From contig CALEZE010000113.1 of the NCBI GenBank assembly GCA_937928235.1, positions 1 to 7,656 of the forward strand: 7,656 nt of DNA. Reading direction: 5' to 3'. Positions 1 to 5,654 of the stretch are shown piece after piece. Position 1 is the stretch's first letter; every line of letters begins with the position of its first letter. The DNA comes from an uncultured bacterium (GTDB lineage Bacteria; Patescibacteriota; Microgenomatia; UBA8517). Under the pieces are notes generated by a model. It made no database searches, was not told the origin of the DNA, and saw nothing but the letters and a program-made list of their open reading frames with translations. Position numbers and translations under genes: made by a program.

Positions 1-276
1 TGAAAGACCAGTTTCTTCCAACATTTCTCTTTTAATACCTTCTTCTGCCGTTTCGTCAAAATTCATAAACCCACCAATACTGTCCCATTCGCCCTTGAAT
101 GGGTCTATACCTCTTTTGGCCAGTAGGGTTTCCCCGTTTCTAACTGGATATACGGAAACACCCGGTGTCGGATTGAAGTAAAGCTCATATCCACACTCGG
201 TGCATTTCTTGAAATTGTCATGTGTTTCAAGGTCTCCTTTGCAAACAGGGCAAAACTTGAATTCTAGGACATTCAT
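1..276 (-). CDS. Zinc-ribbon NUDIX hydrolase, N-terminal 92 residues (C-terminus cut by window edge)
   Basis: NUDIX enzymes hydrolyse nucleoside diphosphates linked to another group; the substrate here cannot be told. Read on the minus strand from the ATG at 276-274, the frame is open to the window edge with no stop, so the gene is partial. A zinc ribbon comes first: C9-P-V-C12 and C25-T-E-C28, followed by G-Y-E-L-Y-F-N-P, as in NUDIX proteins with a zinc ribbon in front. The NUDIX box runs from residue 69 to 91: G69-x5-E75-x7-R83-E84-M-L-E87-E88-T-G90-L, so all the metal-binding glutamates are present. The usual Pro-Gly-Gly before the box is Ile-Gly-Gly. The gene is divergent from recA. A -10-like hexamer lies exactly 6 nt before the ATG, which favours this start and a leaderless message. 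Confidence in the family is high; the substrate (ADP-ribose, NADH or other) is unknown. Confidence 0.9.
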   Translation of the reverse strand, partial: MNVLEFKFCPVCKGDLETHDNFKKCTECGYELYFNPTPGVSVYPVRNGETLLAKRGIDPFKGEWDSIGGFMNFDETAEEGIKREMLEETGLS

Positions 277-282
277 AAAGAC

Positions 283-310
283 ATTTTAGCATTAAAAATC
301 TGTTTGACAG
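283..310 (-). promoter_or_regulatory. Predicted leaderless promoter of the NUDIX gene
   Basis: On the minus strand, TAAAAT (288-283) matches the -10 consensus at five of six positions. Six bases separate it from the ATG at 276, so transcription should begin at or next to the A of the start codon. A weaker -35, CTGTCA (310-305, four of six), sits 16 bp upstream and overlaps the recA -35 on the other strand. No Shine-Dalgarno sequence lies before the ATG, which fits a leaderless mRNA. Predicted by eye only. Confidence 0.5.
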
Positions 311-334
311 TTGCGAATACTTTCATACTATGAT
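304..334 (+). promoter_or_regulatory. Predicted recA promoter
   Basis: A perfect -35, TTGACA (304-309), is followed by overlapping -10 candidates: TACTAT (326-331, spacer 16) and TATGAT (329-334, spacer 19, five of six). Either predicts a transcription start near 338-341, giving a leader of only about 6-9 nt before the recA ATG at 347 and no room for a Shine-Dalgarno site. This also argues against the in-frame upstream TTG at 311, which lies inside the promoter. I see no recognisable LexA/SOS operator here. Confidence 0.6.
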
Positions 335-346
335 ACAAATTTGTCG

Positions 347-1432
347 ATGGCACGAAAGAAGAAGAAAGAGGTTAAAACACCCAAAAGAAAAGAAGACTCC
401 TCTCAGAAACTACAGGCCGTAAAAATGGCCATGGACCAGATCGAGAAACAATACGGTAAAGGTTCCATCATGAAGCTTGGCCAGAAATCAGGAGGGCTCA
501 AGATTGACGCTGTTCCTACGGGCTCTATTGCGCTTGATTTAGCTCTTGGTGTGGGCGGGCTTCCAAGGGGCAGGATTGTAGAAATTTATGGTCCAGAAGC
601 CTCCGGTAAAACTACCTTGGCACTTCATGTTGTGGCAGAAGCCCAAAAACTTGGTGGCCAAGCTGCTTTTGTGGATGCAGAGCATGCATTAGACCCAGTT
701 AGAGCAGAGACAATTGGTATTAATCTAGATGACCTTCTTATTTCTCAGCCAGACACCGGAGAACAAGCCTTAGAGATTACCGAGACTCTTGTGCGCTCAG
801 GGGCCTTGGATGTTGTTGTTGTCGACTCAGTTGCCGCACTTGTTCCCAGAGCGGAGCTTGAGGGAGAGATGGGAGATGCAGTAATGGGGCTACAGGCAAG
901 ACTTATGAGTCAAGCGCTAAGAAAATTAACTGGTGCAATTTCTAAAAGTAAAACCATCCTCATATTTACCAACCAAATAAGGCAAAAAATTGGTGTGATG
1001 TTCGGTAACCCTGAAACCACACCGGGAGGTCTTGCTCTGAAATTTTACTCTTCTGTAAGGATAGACCTAAGGCGAATTGAGGTTCTTAAGGATGGAGATT
1101 CTGTGACTGGGTCAAGACACAGAGGAAGAGTTGTAAAAAACAAAGTCGCACCACCGCTTAGGGTTGCTGAGTTTGACATTATGGAGGACGAAGGAATTTC
1201 AAAAGCTGGCGGGCTTTTGGATGTTGCAACGGACCTCGGGATAATTGAGAAAAAAGGTTCGTTTTACAATTATGGTGGGGAAGTTTTAGCGCAAGGCAGG
1301 GAGGGTGCCAAGGAAGAGATAAGAAGTAATAAAAAGTTAACAGACAAGCTTGAAAAGGAAATAAGGGAAGCAGTTGAAAAAGGAAAGAAATTACCCAAAG
1401 AGATAGGTGAGGCGGGTAGTAAGAAAAAATAA
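347..1432 (+). CDS. recA: RecA recombinase
   Basis: RecA forms ATP-dependent filaments on single-stranded DNA and carries out homology search and strand exchange in recombinational repair. From the ATG at 347 the protein is 361 residues, close to the usual 340-360. Visible signatures are the FGKGS-like segment (Y36-G-K-G-S), Walker A GPEASGKT at 82-89, the catalytic glutamate in DAEHALD (E112), Walker B VVVVDSVAAL with D160, and the L2/allosteric segment TNQIRQKIGVMFGNPETT from about 208. I chose ATG 347 over the TTG at 311 because the upstream codons overlap the -35 and -10 elements and the extra residues are not RecA-like. The ends are unusual: the N-terminus is a lysine-rich extension (about 16 residues) and the C-terminus ends in lysines instead of the acidic tail known from E. 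coli. The codon after the GG pair in L2 is Leu (L229) where E. coli has Asn. recX follows 6 nt downstream. Confidence 0.98.
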   Translation: MARKKKKEVKTPKRKEDSSQKLQAVKMAMDQIEKQYGKGSIMKLGQKSGGLKIDAVPTGSIALDLALGVGGLPRGRIVEIYGPEASGKTTLALHVVAEAQKLGGQAAFVDAEHALDPVRAETIGINLDDLLISQPDTGEQALEITETLVRSGALDVVVVDSVAALVPRAELEGEMGDAVMGLQARLMSQALRKLTGAISKSKTILIFTNQIRQKIGVMFGNPETTPGGLALKFYSSVRIDLRRIEVLKDGDSVTGSRHRGRVVKNKVAPPLRVAEFDIMEDEGISKAGGLLDVATDLGIIEKKGSFYNYGGEVLAQGREGAKEEIRSNKKLTDKLEKEIREAVEKGKKLPKEIGEAGSKKK

Positions 1433-1438
1433 TCTTCA

Positions 1439-2056
1439 GTGGCAACAGTTACAGCCGTAAAGCCCCAAAAAAGCAAAAAGCGTGTGAATATTTACTTGGA
1501 CGGCAAATTCGGTTTTGGTTTGGATCTGGAAAATTTTGTAAAACTCGGCTTGAAGGTTGAACAAGAGCTTTCCGAAAAGGAAATTGCAGAGATTGTTAAA
1601 AAAGGAGAGTTTCAGAAAACCAGCGACAAGCTTGTAAGGTTTGCAACACTTCGCCCGAGAAGCGAAAAAGAAGTGAATGACTGGTTAAGAAAGAAAAAAG
1701 TTCACGAAAGCCTTCACGAGGATCTTTTGGAGAAATTAACAAATCTAGAACTTTTGGATGACGAGAAGTTTGCGAATTGGTGGGTGGAACAAAGACTTTC
1801 TTTTAAACCCCGTGGAGAAAGAGTCCTCATGGCAGAGCTTAGACAAAAAGGTATAGACAAAGGTGTTGCTGAATCGGTGATTAATAAAGCGGACATTAAT
1901 GAGGAGAAAATAGCAAAGCTAGTTTTAGAAAAAAAGGCTTATAAATGGGACAAATATGAAGGGTTTGAAAAAAGGAAGAAATTAAGCGACTTCTTGGCAA
2001 GAAAAGGGTTTGGTTGGGCGACGATAAACAAGGTTGTAAAAGAACTTGTCGATTGA
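1439..2056 (+). CDS. recX: RecX regulatory protein
   Basis: RecX binds RecA filaments and modulates, usually inhibits, RecA activity. The 205-residue protein has an N-terminal segment typical of longer RecX proteins (K14-R-V-N-I-Y-L-D-G-K-F, then G-L-x-L, about 14-60). Three helical repeats follow: one starting at L71-R-P-R-S-E-K-E with W-L (about 64-88), one with L-L-D-D-E-K-F-A-x-W-W-V-E-x-R and P-R-G (about 104-148), and one with K-x-x-x-F-L-x-R-K-G-F (about 155-203). The GTG start at 1439 lies 6 nt after the recA stop. No convincing Shine-Dalgarno precedes it, so translation is probably coupled to recA. The stop is TGA, which argues against the UGA-to-glycine codes of Gracilibacteria and Absconditabacteria. 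The recA-recX pairing is itself classic supporting context. Confidence 0.93.
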   Translation: MATVTAVKPQKSKKRVNIYLDGKFGFGLDLENFVKLGLKVEQELSEKEIAEIVKKGEFQKTSDKLVRFATLRPRSEKEVNDWLRKKKVHESLHEDLLEKLTNLELLDDEKFANWWVEQRLSFKPRGERVLMAELRQKGIDKGVAESVINKADINEEKIAKLVLEKKAYKWDKYEGFEKRKKLSDFLARKGFGWATINKVVKELVD

Positions 2057-2085
2057 TAAAATAGCACTTGGAGAAAAGAAAATGC

Positions 2086-2100
2086 TAAGAAGTATTCTTA
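2086..2100. repeat. 15-nt palindrome between recX and rny
   Basis: TAAGAA-GTA-TTCTTA is a perfect inverted repeat with 6-bp arms around a 3-nt centre. It lies 30 nt after the recX stop and 60 nt before the rny start. It could be an operator, a small AU-rich hairpin in the rny leader, or chance in AT-rich DNA. It has no T-run directly after it, so it is not a good terminator. A TATTCT (2093-2098) inside it could be a -10, but the best -35 candidate (TTGGAG, 2068-2073) is 19 bp away and weak. Confidence 0.35.
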
Positions 2101-2159
2101 CACAGGCTTCTTTGGTGCAAACCCAGTAAAAGGGCTTTCTTCTTTTTTCCAAGGATATT

Positions 2160-3407
2160 ATGACAAAACAAGACGACATAAAGGTGTTGGTGGAGGACCT
2201 TCGTAAACAAAGAGAGGCCCTTGAGAAGAAGGAAGAACAAATCAAAAAACGAGAGGAAGAACTCAAGGAGCGCCTTGCAAAGGTAAGTAAAGTCACCCCA
2301 GACGAAGCTGAAAAGCTGCTTCTTGATGAACTTCAAAAAGAGTTAACCAGCGAAAAAGCAAAAAAGATACGAGCAGCTGAGGAACGAGTCGAACAAGAAG
2401 CAAAAGAAAAGGCAAAAGAAATACTTGTCCAGGCTATGCGCCATGGGGCAACAGATTATGTTGCTGAATACACAGTATCTACGGTTACTGTGCCAAGCGA
2501 GGAAGTAAAAGGGCGCATAATTGGCCAGGGTGGAAGAAACATTAGGACCTTTGAAAGAGAAACAAGGGTAGAACTTGAAATCGACGAAACAAACGATATT
2601 AAGCTTTCCTCTTTTGACTCGGTCCGACGCGAAATTGCGAGACGCGCACTAGAAGAACTAATAAGAGATAAAAGAATCCAGCCTTCACGGATTGAAGAAG
2701 TGGTGGCGCAAACTAGAAAGACTATGGATGATGTGCTTCTGGAAGAGGGCAAAAAGATTGCTGAAAAATGTGGTGTCTTTAATTTACCCACAGAGATAAT
2801 TAAATACATAGGTAGTTTTAAATTCAGAACTTCTTATGGGCAGAACTTGGCCCAACACACTATTGAGGAAACCAAGATCGGCGTTGCCCTTGCAAAAGAA
2901 GTGGGTGCGGATGAAGAAATTGTCCGTTTGGGTTGTTTGCTGCATGATATTGGAAAGGTTGTCTCGGACGAGGAGGGAACTCATGTAGAGGTGGGAGTCA
3001 GTCTTCTCAAAAAGCACGGTTTTCCAAAGGAAGTGGTCAATGCAGTTGCTGAACATCACGAAGATAGGCCCTTTTCATCTGTTGAGTCAGTCTTGGTTTG
3101 GGTAGCAGACGCCATAAGCGGATCTCGTCCTGGTGCAAGGTACGAACCACACGAAGATTATGTCAAAAGAATGGAAAAAATTGAGAAACTCGCATCTGAC
3201 TTTGAGGGAGTGGAAGAGGTTTACGCTTTCCAGGCAGGTAGGGATGTGCGAGTTATTGTAAAACCTGAAATAGTAGACGACGACAAACTGACCGTGCTGG
3301 CGAGAGACATTGCCAAGAAGCTTGAAAAAGAAGCAGAATACGCCGGACAAGTCAAAGTAACTGCGATAAGGGAAGTCAGGGCAACGGGCACCACAGCTGC
3401 CAAGTAA
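2160..3407 (+). CDS. rny: Ribonuclease Y (KH-HD endoribonuclease) lacking the N-terminal membrane anchor
   Basis: RNase Y is an endoribonuclease that starts mRNA decay; in Bacillus it is membrane-anchored. The 415-residue protein has a charged, coiled-coil-like N-terminal region (about 5-95), a KH RNA-binding domain with the GxxG loop G122-Q-G-G125 in G-R-I-I-G-Q-G-G-R-N-I (about 105-170), and an HD phosphohydrolase domain with L-L-H262-D263-I-G-K and later A-E-H-H-E-D (297-302). It ends in the family-typical region R-P-G-A-R, F-Q-A-G-R, V-K-P-E and G-Q-V-K-V-T-A-I-R-E. Family members are usually about 510-520 residues and begin with a transmembrane helix. Here there is no hydrophobic N-terminus, and an in-frame TAA at 2127-2129 excludes one upstream. 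AAGGA (2151-2155) sits 4 nt before the ATG and may be a closely spaced ribosome-binding site. Identity is secure; a soluble location is inferred. Confidence 0.95.
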   Translation: MTKQDDIKVLVEDLRKQREALEKKEEQIKKREEELKERLAKVSKVTPDEAEKLLLDELQKELTSEKAKKIRAAEERVEQEAKEKAKEILVQAMRHGATDYVAEYTVSTVTVPSEEVKGRIIGQGGRNIRTFERETRVELEIDETNDIKLSSFDSVRREIARRALEELIRDKRIQPSRIEEVVAQTRKTMDDVLLEEGKKIAEKCGVFNLPTEIIKYIGSFKFRTSYGQNLAQHTIEETKIGVALAKEVGADEEIVRLGCLLHDIGKVVSDEEGTHVEVGVSLLKKHGFPKEVVNAVAEHHEDRPFSSVESVLVWVADAISGSRPGARYEPHEDYVKRMEKIEKLASDFEGVEEVYAFQAGRDVRVIVKPEIVDDDKLTVLARDIAKKLEKEAEYAGQVKVTAIREVRATGTTAAK

Positions 3408-3429
3408 ATTACGAGTTTTTCCCATACGC

Positions 3430-3458
3430 TTGACATTTTTTGCAAGTTACCCTATTCT
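3430..3458 (+). promoter_or_regulatory. Predicted promoter of the HU-like gene
   Basis: A perfect -35 TTGACA (3430-3435) and a -10 TATTCT (3453-3458, four of six) are separated by the ideal 17 bp. The predicted transcription start near 3465 leaves about 18 nt of leader before the ATG at 3483. That leader contains the purine run AAGAGAGA, a weak Shine-Dalgarno candidate. No terminator was seen between the rny stop and this promoter, so read-through from rny is possible. Confidence 0.65.
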
Positions 3459-3482
3459 GTGAATCTAAGAGAGATTTGACCC

Positions 3483-3758
3483 ATGACAAAGCGCCAACTT
3501 ATTGACCAAGTCGCCCGAAAGGCACATCTAACAAAGAAAGGTGCCAATGAGGCAGTTGATGTTTTTCTTGATGAGATAGGCAGAGTCCTTGCCAAGGGTG
3601 AGAAGGTTGTTCTTTCAGGTTTTGGTACTTTCAGGGTCATAAACATGAAGGGTAAAACCGTTAAAATCCCAGGGACCGAAAAAGCAGTAACCATCAAGCC
3701 CCACAGATCCCCCCGTTTCACTCCAGGCAAAAAACTTAAAAGACAAGTCACCCGCTGA
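3483..3758 (+). CDS. hup: HU/IHF-family histone-like DNA-binding protein
   Basis: HU-type proteins are small dimers that bend and compact DNA in the nucleoid. The 91-residue length is typical. The N-terminal helical part begins M-T-K-R-Q-L-I-D-Q-V-A, continues with a helix through about residue 38, and is followed by the family signature L-S-G-F-G-T-F (44-50). The C-terminal part ends R-F-T-P-G-K-K-L-K, the usual last strand and helix. Aligned by length from GFGTF to GKxLK, there is no insertion or deletion against canonical HU. The arm tip is altered: the usual Arg-Asn-Pro becomes Lys-Ile-Pro (K-I-P-G-T), keeping the proline that intercalates into DNA but losing the conserved Arg-Asn. The arm is otherwise lysine-rich. 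A dedicated promoter precedes the gene and it is probably monocistronic. HU versus an IHF-like paralogue cannot be settled from sequence alone. Confidence 0.93.
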   Translation: MTKRQLIDQVARKAHLTKKGANEAVDVFLDEIGRVLAKGEKVVLSGFGTFRVINMKGKTVKIPGTEKAVTIKPHRSPRFTPGKKLKRQVTR

Positions 3759-3779
3759 GTTTTTATTTACCAGTTTTAG

Positions 3780-3812
3780 CTCGACCCGTTTTCGAGGTCA
3801 CTTCGGGTTTTG
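3780..3812 (+). terminator. Possible weak terminator after the HU-like gene
   Basis: Overlapping small inverted repeats lie 22 nt after the HU stop. CTCGA (3780-3784) can pair with TCGAG (3792-3796), GACC (3783-3786) with GGTC (3796-3799), and ACCCG (3784-3788) with CGGGT (3804-3808). The last is followed directly by TTTTG. The pairings exclude each other, the stems are short, and the T-run is poor. It may be a weak intrinsic terminator or nothing. Confidence 0.3.
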
Positions 3813-3824
3813 TGGTTCGTTGAG

Positions 3825-3833
3825 TGTTATACT
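3825..3833 (+). promoter_or_regulatory. Extended -10 promoter of the ABC exporter genes, predicted leaderless
   Basis: TGT-TATACT forms an extended -10 element: TG at 3825-3826, one base, then TATACT at 3828-3833 (five of six). Six bases separate it from the ATG at 3840, so the expected transcription start is the A of the start codon. No plausible -35 lies at the right distance, which is normal for extended -10 promoters. It argues for ATG 3840 rather than the in-frame TTG at 3810, which would lie upstream of the promoter. Confidence 0.6.
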
Positions 3834-3839
3834 CTAGGC

Positions 3840-4841
3840 ATGAGTAAGCAAACAGACAAGGCAATTATTGTTGACAGATTAGTCAAGAATTTTGAAGTAG
3901 TTGAGAAAGAAAAAGGTGTTTGGGGGAATATCTCTTCACTAATAAGACCAAACAGAAAAACGGTTCGTGCTTTAAAGAAAATTTCCTTTTCTTTGGAGCA
4001 AGGAGAACTGGTCGGTTTTATCGGACCGAACGGTGCAGGGAAAACAACCACGCTTAAAATTTTATCTGGGCTTTTGCACCCCACAGCTGGTTTCACACAG
4101 GTTTTGGGCTTTGACCCTTGGGAAAGAAAGCCAGATTTTCTCAAGAATATTTCTCTTGTGATGGGGCAAAAAAACCAACTTTGGTGGGATCTTCCAGCAA
4201 TTGAAACATTTGAACTCAACAAAGCTATATACGAAATTCCAGACAAGGAGTACGAAAAATCTCTTGATGAGCTTGTGGAAATGTTGGAAGTAGGGAAACT
4301 TTTAAATAGGCAAGTGCGAAGACTCTCACTTGGACAGAGGATGAGATTGGAATTAGTTGCCGCCCTTTTGCACAAACCAAAAGTGTTATTTTTCGATGAA
4401 CCCACTATTGGCTTAGATGTTGTAGGCCAACAAAAAATGAGAGACTTTGTTTTTGACTACAATAAACGCCACAATGCAACAATTCTTTTGACATCCCACA
4501 ACATGGACGATCTTATAGATCTTGCTAAAAGGGTTGTGGTTATCGACCAGGGGCAAATACTTTTTGACGGAGATCTTAAAGATTTGGTCAAGAAATTCGC
4601 AAAAGAGAAGATAATTAAAATATCTCTTGCAAAAGAGACAGACTTTAGGCTTTTTGAAAGTGTTGGGAAGTTAAGAAAGGCGGATTTCCCCCAAGTAATA
4701 CTAAGTGTTCCCAGAGAGACAGCGGCGGTTGCTGCTGCTGAGATTTTGCAAAATGCGCCAGTAGCGGACCTTAATATAGAGGAGGAGCCAATAGAGGAAA
4801 TAATAAGACAGGTTTTTAGGGGTGAAACAGAGCAGAAATAA
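3840..4841 (+). CDS. ABC-2-type exporter, ATP-binding protein (COG4586-like)
   Basis: This is the ATPase that should power the exporter formed with the next two membrane proteins, on the cytoplasmic face. Of 333 residues, the nucleotide-binding domain carries Walker A G62-P-N-G-A-G-K68-T-T, a Q-loop near Q110, the signature L-S-L-G-Q-R (162-167), Walker B L-F-F-D186-E187-P-T, a D-loop G-L-D (191-193) and the switch H220 in T-S-H-N. The segment L-G-F-D-P-W (89-94) and the Q-K-N-Q-L-W-W-D after the Q-loop are characteristic of the COG4586 branch of uncharacterised exporters rather than of drug or Nod-factor ABC-2 ATPases. The roughly 80-residue C-terminal tail after the domain is also usual. 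The signature is LSLGQ, not LSGGQ, which is common in this branch. The gene ends exactly where permease 1 begins. The substrate is unknown. Confidence 0.95.
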   Translation: MSKQTDKAIIVDRLVKNFEVVEKEKGVWGNISSLIRPNRKTVRALKKISFSLEQGELVGFIGPNGAGKTTTLKILSGLLHPTAGFTQVLGFDPWERKPDFLKNISLVMGQKNQLWWDLPAIETFELNKAIYEIPDKEYEKSLDELVEMLEVGKLLNRQVRRLSLGQRMRLELVAALLHKPKVLFFDEPTIGLDVVGQQKMRDFVFDYNKRHNATILLTSHNMDDLIDLAKRVVVIDQGQILFDGDLKDLVKKFAKEKIIKISLAKETDFRLFESVGKLRKADFPQVILSVPRETAAVAAAEILQNAPVADLNIEEEPIEEIIRQVFRGETEQK

Positions 4842-5654
4842 ATGGGGCTAAGTAGTAAATATGTTGCAATCTTCAAGACCTCTTTTGCCCAGGAGTTTGC
4901 TTACAAGTTTAATTTTGTAATGTGGAGGGTGAGAAATGTTTTTCAGATTTTCTTGGTGTTTTTTCTCTGGGATGTCGTTTTTTCAGATCCATCGAGGCAG
5001 CTTTTTGGGTACGACAGGGCGCAAATGTTAACTTATGTTTTTGGCCTCCTTGTTGTTAAGGCCTTTGTTTTGTCAGCAAGGGCGACAGATATTGCCTCGG
5101 AAATAGCAGAAGGAGACCTGTCCTTCAAGTTGTTAAAGCCAGTTAGTTATTTTAAATATTGGTTAACAAGAGATTTGTCCAGTAAGGCTTTAAATTTGTG
5201 TTTTGCCTTCGTCGAAACAGCAATTCTTTTTTTGGCACTCAAGCCACCTTTCTTTTTTCAAACGAGCCTTCTTCAAGTACTGGCATTCGTAGTCGCCCTG
5301 GCCCTTGCAATACTTGTTTTTTATTTTTTAATACTTCTAGTTAGTTTTATTCCTCTTTGGGCCCCGGAGGTTTCCTGGGGTGGTCATTTTTTAGTCACTG
5401 TTGTCATGGTGGAGTTTCTTTCCGGAGCACTTTTTCCACTGGACATTCTTCCCCAAGCATTTCAAAGTATTCTTAATTTTACTCCCTTCCCATACTTAAT
5501 CTTTTTTCCTCTCCAGGTTTATCTGGGAAAGATTTCTGGTATGGCATTTTTACAAGGCGCCTTAGTTAGTTTCTTTTGGTTAATTGCTCTTTACTACATT
5601 GTTGGAATAGTTTGGAGGAGAGGACTACTTGCATATGAGGGACATGGTCAATAA
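4842..5654 (+). CDS. ABC-2-type exporter permease 1 (COG4587-like)
   Basis: This is the first of two membrane subunits of the exporter. The 270-residue protein has about six hydrophobic segments (roughly 25-48, 61-79, 117-133, 143-174, 183-203 and 239-258), as expected for the ABC-2 permease fold. There is no signal peptide. The cytoplasmic motif A-E-G-D-L-x-x-x-L-L-K-P (89-100) is typical of this permease family and recurs in the next protein. F-P-L-Q-V-Y-L-G-K (222-230) near the end is also family-like. The ATG directly abuts the TAA of the ATPase gene with no spacer and without a good Shine-Dalgarno, so translational coupling is likely. The COG4587-like assignment rests on motif style and gene order; it could be exchanged with the related COG3694 group. 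No substrate can be named. Confidence 0.88.
   Translation: MGLSSKYVAIFKTSFAQEFAYKFNFVMWRVRNVFQIFLVFFLWDVVFSDPSRQLFGYDRAQMLTYVFGLLVVKAFVLSARATDIASEIAEGDLSFKLLKPVSYFKYWLTRDLSSKALNLCFAFVETAILFLALKPPFFFQTSLLQVLAFVVALALAILVFYFLILLVSFIPLWAPEVSWGGHFLVTVVMVEFLSGALFPLDILPQAFQSILNFTPFPYLIFFPLQVYLGKISGMAFLQGALVSFFWLIALYYIVGIVWRRGLLAYEGHGQ
5614..5624 (+). promoter_or_regulatory. Strong Shine-Dalgarno inside the end of permease 1, deciding the start of permease 2
   Basis: GGAGGAGAGGA is the best ribosome-binding sequence in the window. From its AGAGGA part (5619-5624) the ATG at 5635 lies 10 nt away; from its GGAGGAG part (5614-5620) an in-frame TTG at 5629 lies 8 nt away. The start could therefore be ATG 5635 (preferred as the more common codon) or TTG 5629, which would add two residues. 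A further ATG at 5644 is too close to its own purine run. Confidence 0.55.

Noticed and set aside
311..346. In-frame TTG at 311 as the recA start (adds 12 residues)
   Set aside because: The stretch overlaps the -35/-10 promoter elements, the extra residues are not RecA-like, and the ATG at 347 begins a plausible N-terminus.
301..346. LexA/SOS box upstream of recA
   Set aside because: Neither the CTG-N10-CAG type nor the GAAC-N4-GTTC type is present; absence of LexA control is possible but not provable from this window.
1021..1050. Leu after the Gly-Gly in the RecA L2 region as a defect
   Set aside because: This position varies among bacterial RecA proteins (Asn, Arg and, as I recall, Leu); the surrounding motif is intact, so loss of function is not supported.
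2054..2056. UGA recoded to glycine, as in some CPR groups
   Set aside because: TGA cleanly ends recX at the expected family length and the other ORFs contain no internal TGA, so the standard code fits.
3408..3482. Intrinsic terminator after rny
   Set aside because: T-runs are present but no stable hairpin precedes them; the T-rich stretches fall around the HU promoter instead.
3810..3839. In-frame TTG at 3810 as the ABC ATPase start
   Set aside because: It would lie upstream of the extended -10 element at 3825-3833, and the extra residues do not resemble the family.
3827..4405. Long open frame on the minus strand opposite the ABC ATPase (192 codons)
   Set aside because: It is a shadow of a clearly coding plus-strand gene with intact Walker, signature and H-loop motifs; its product shows no recognisable domain.
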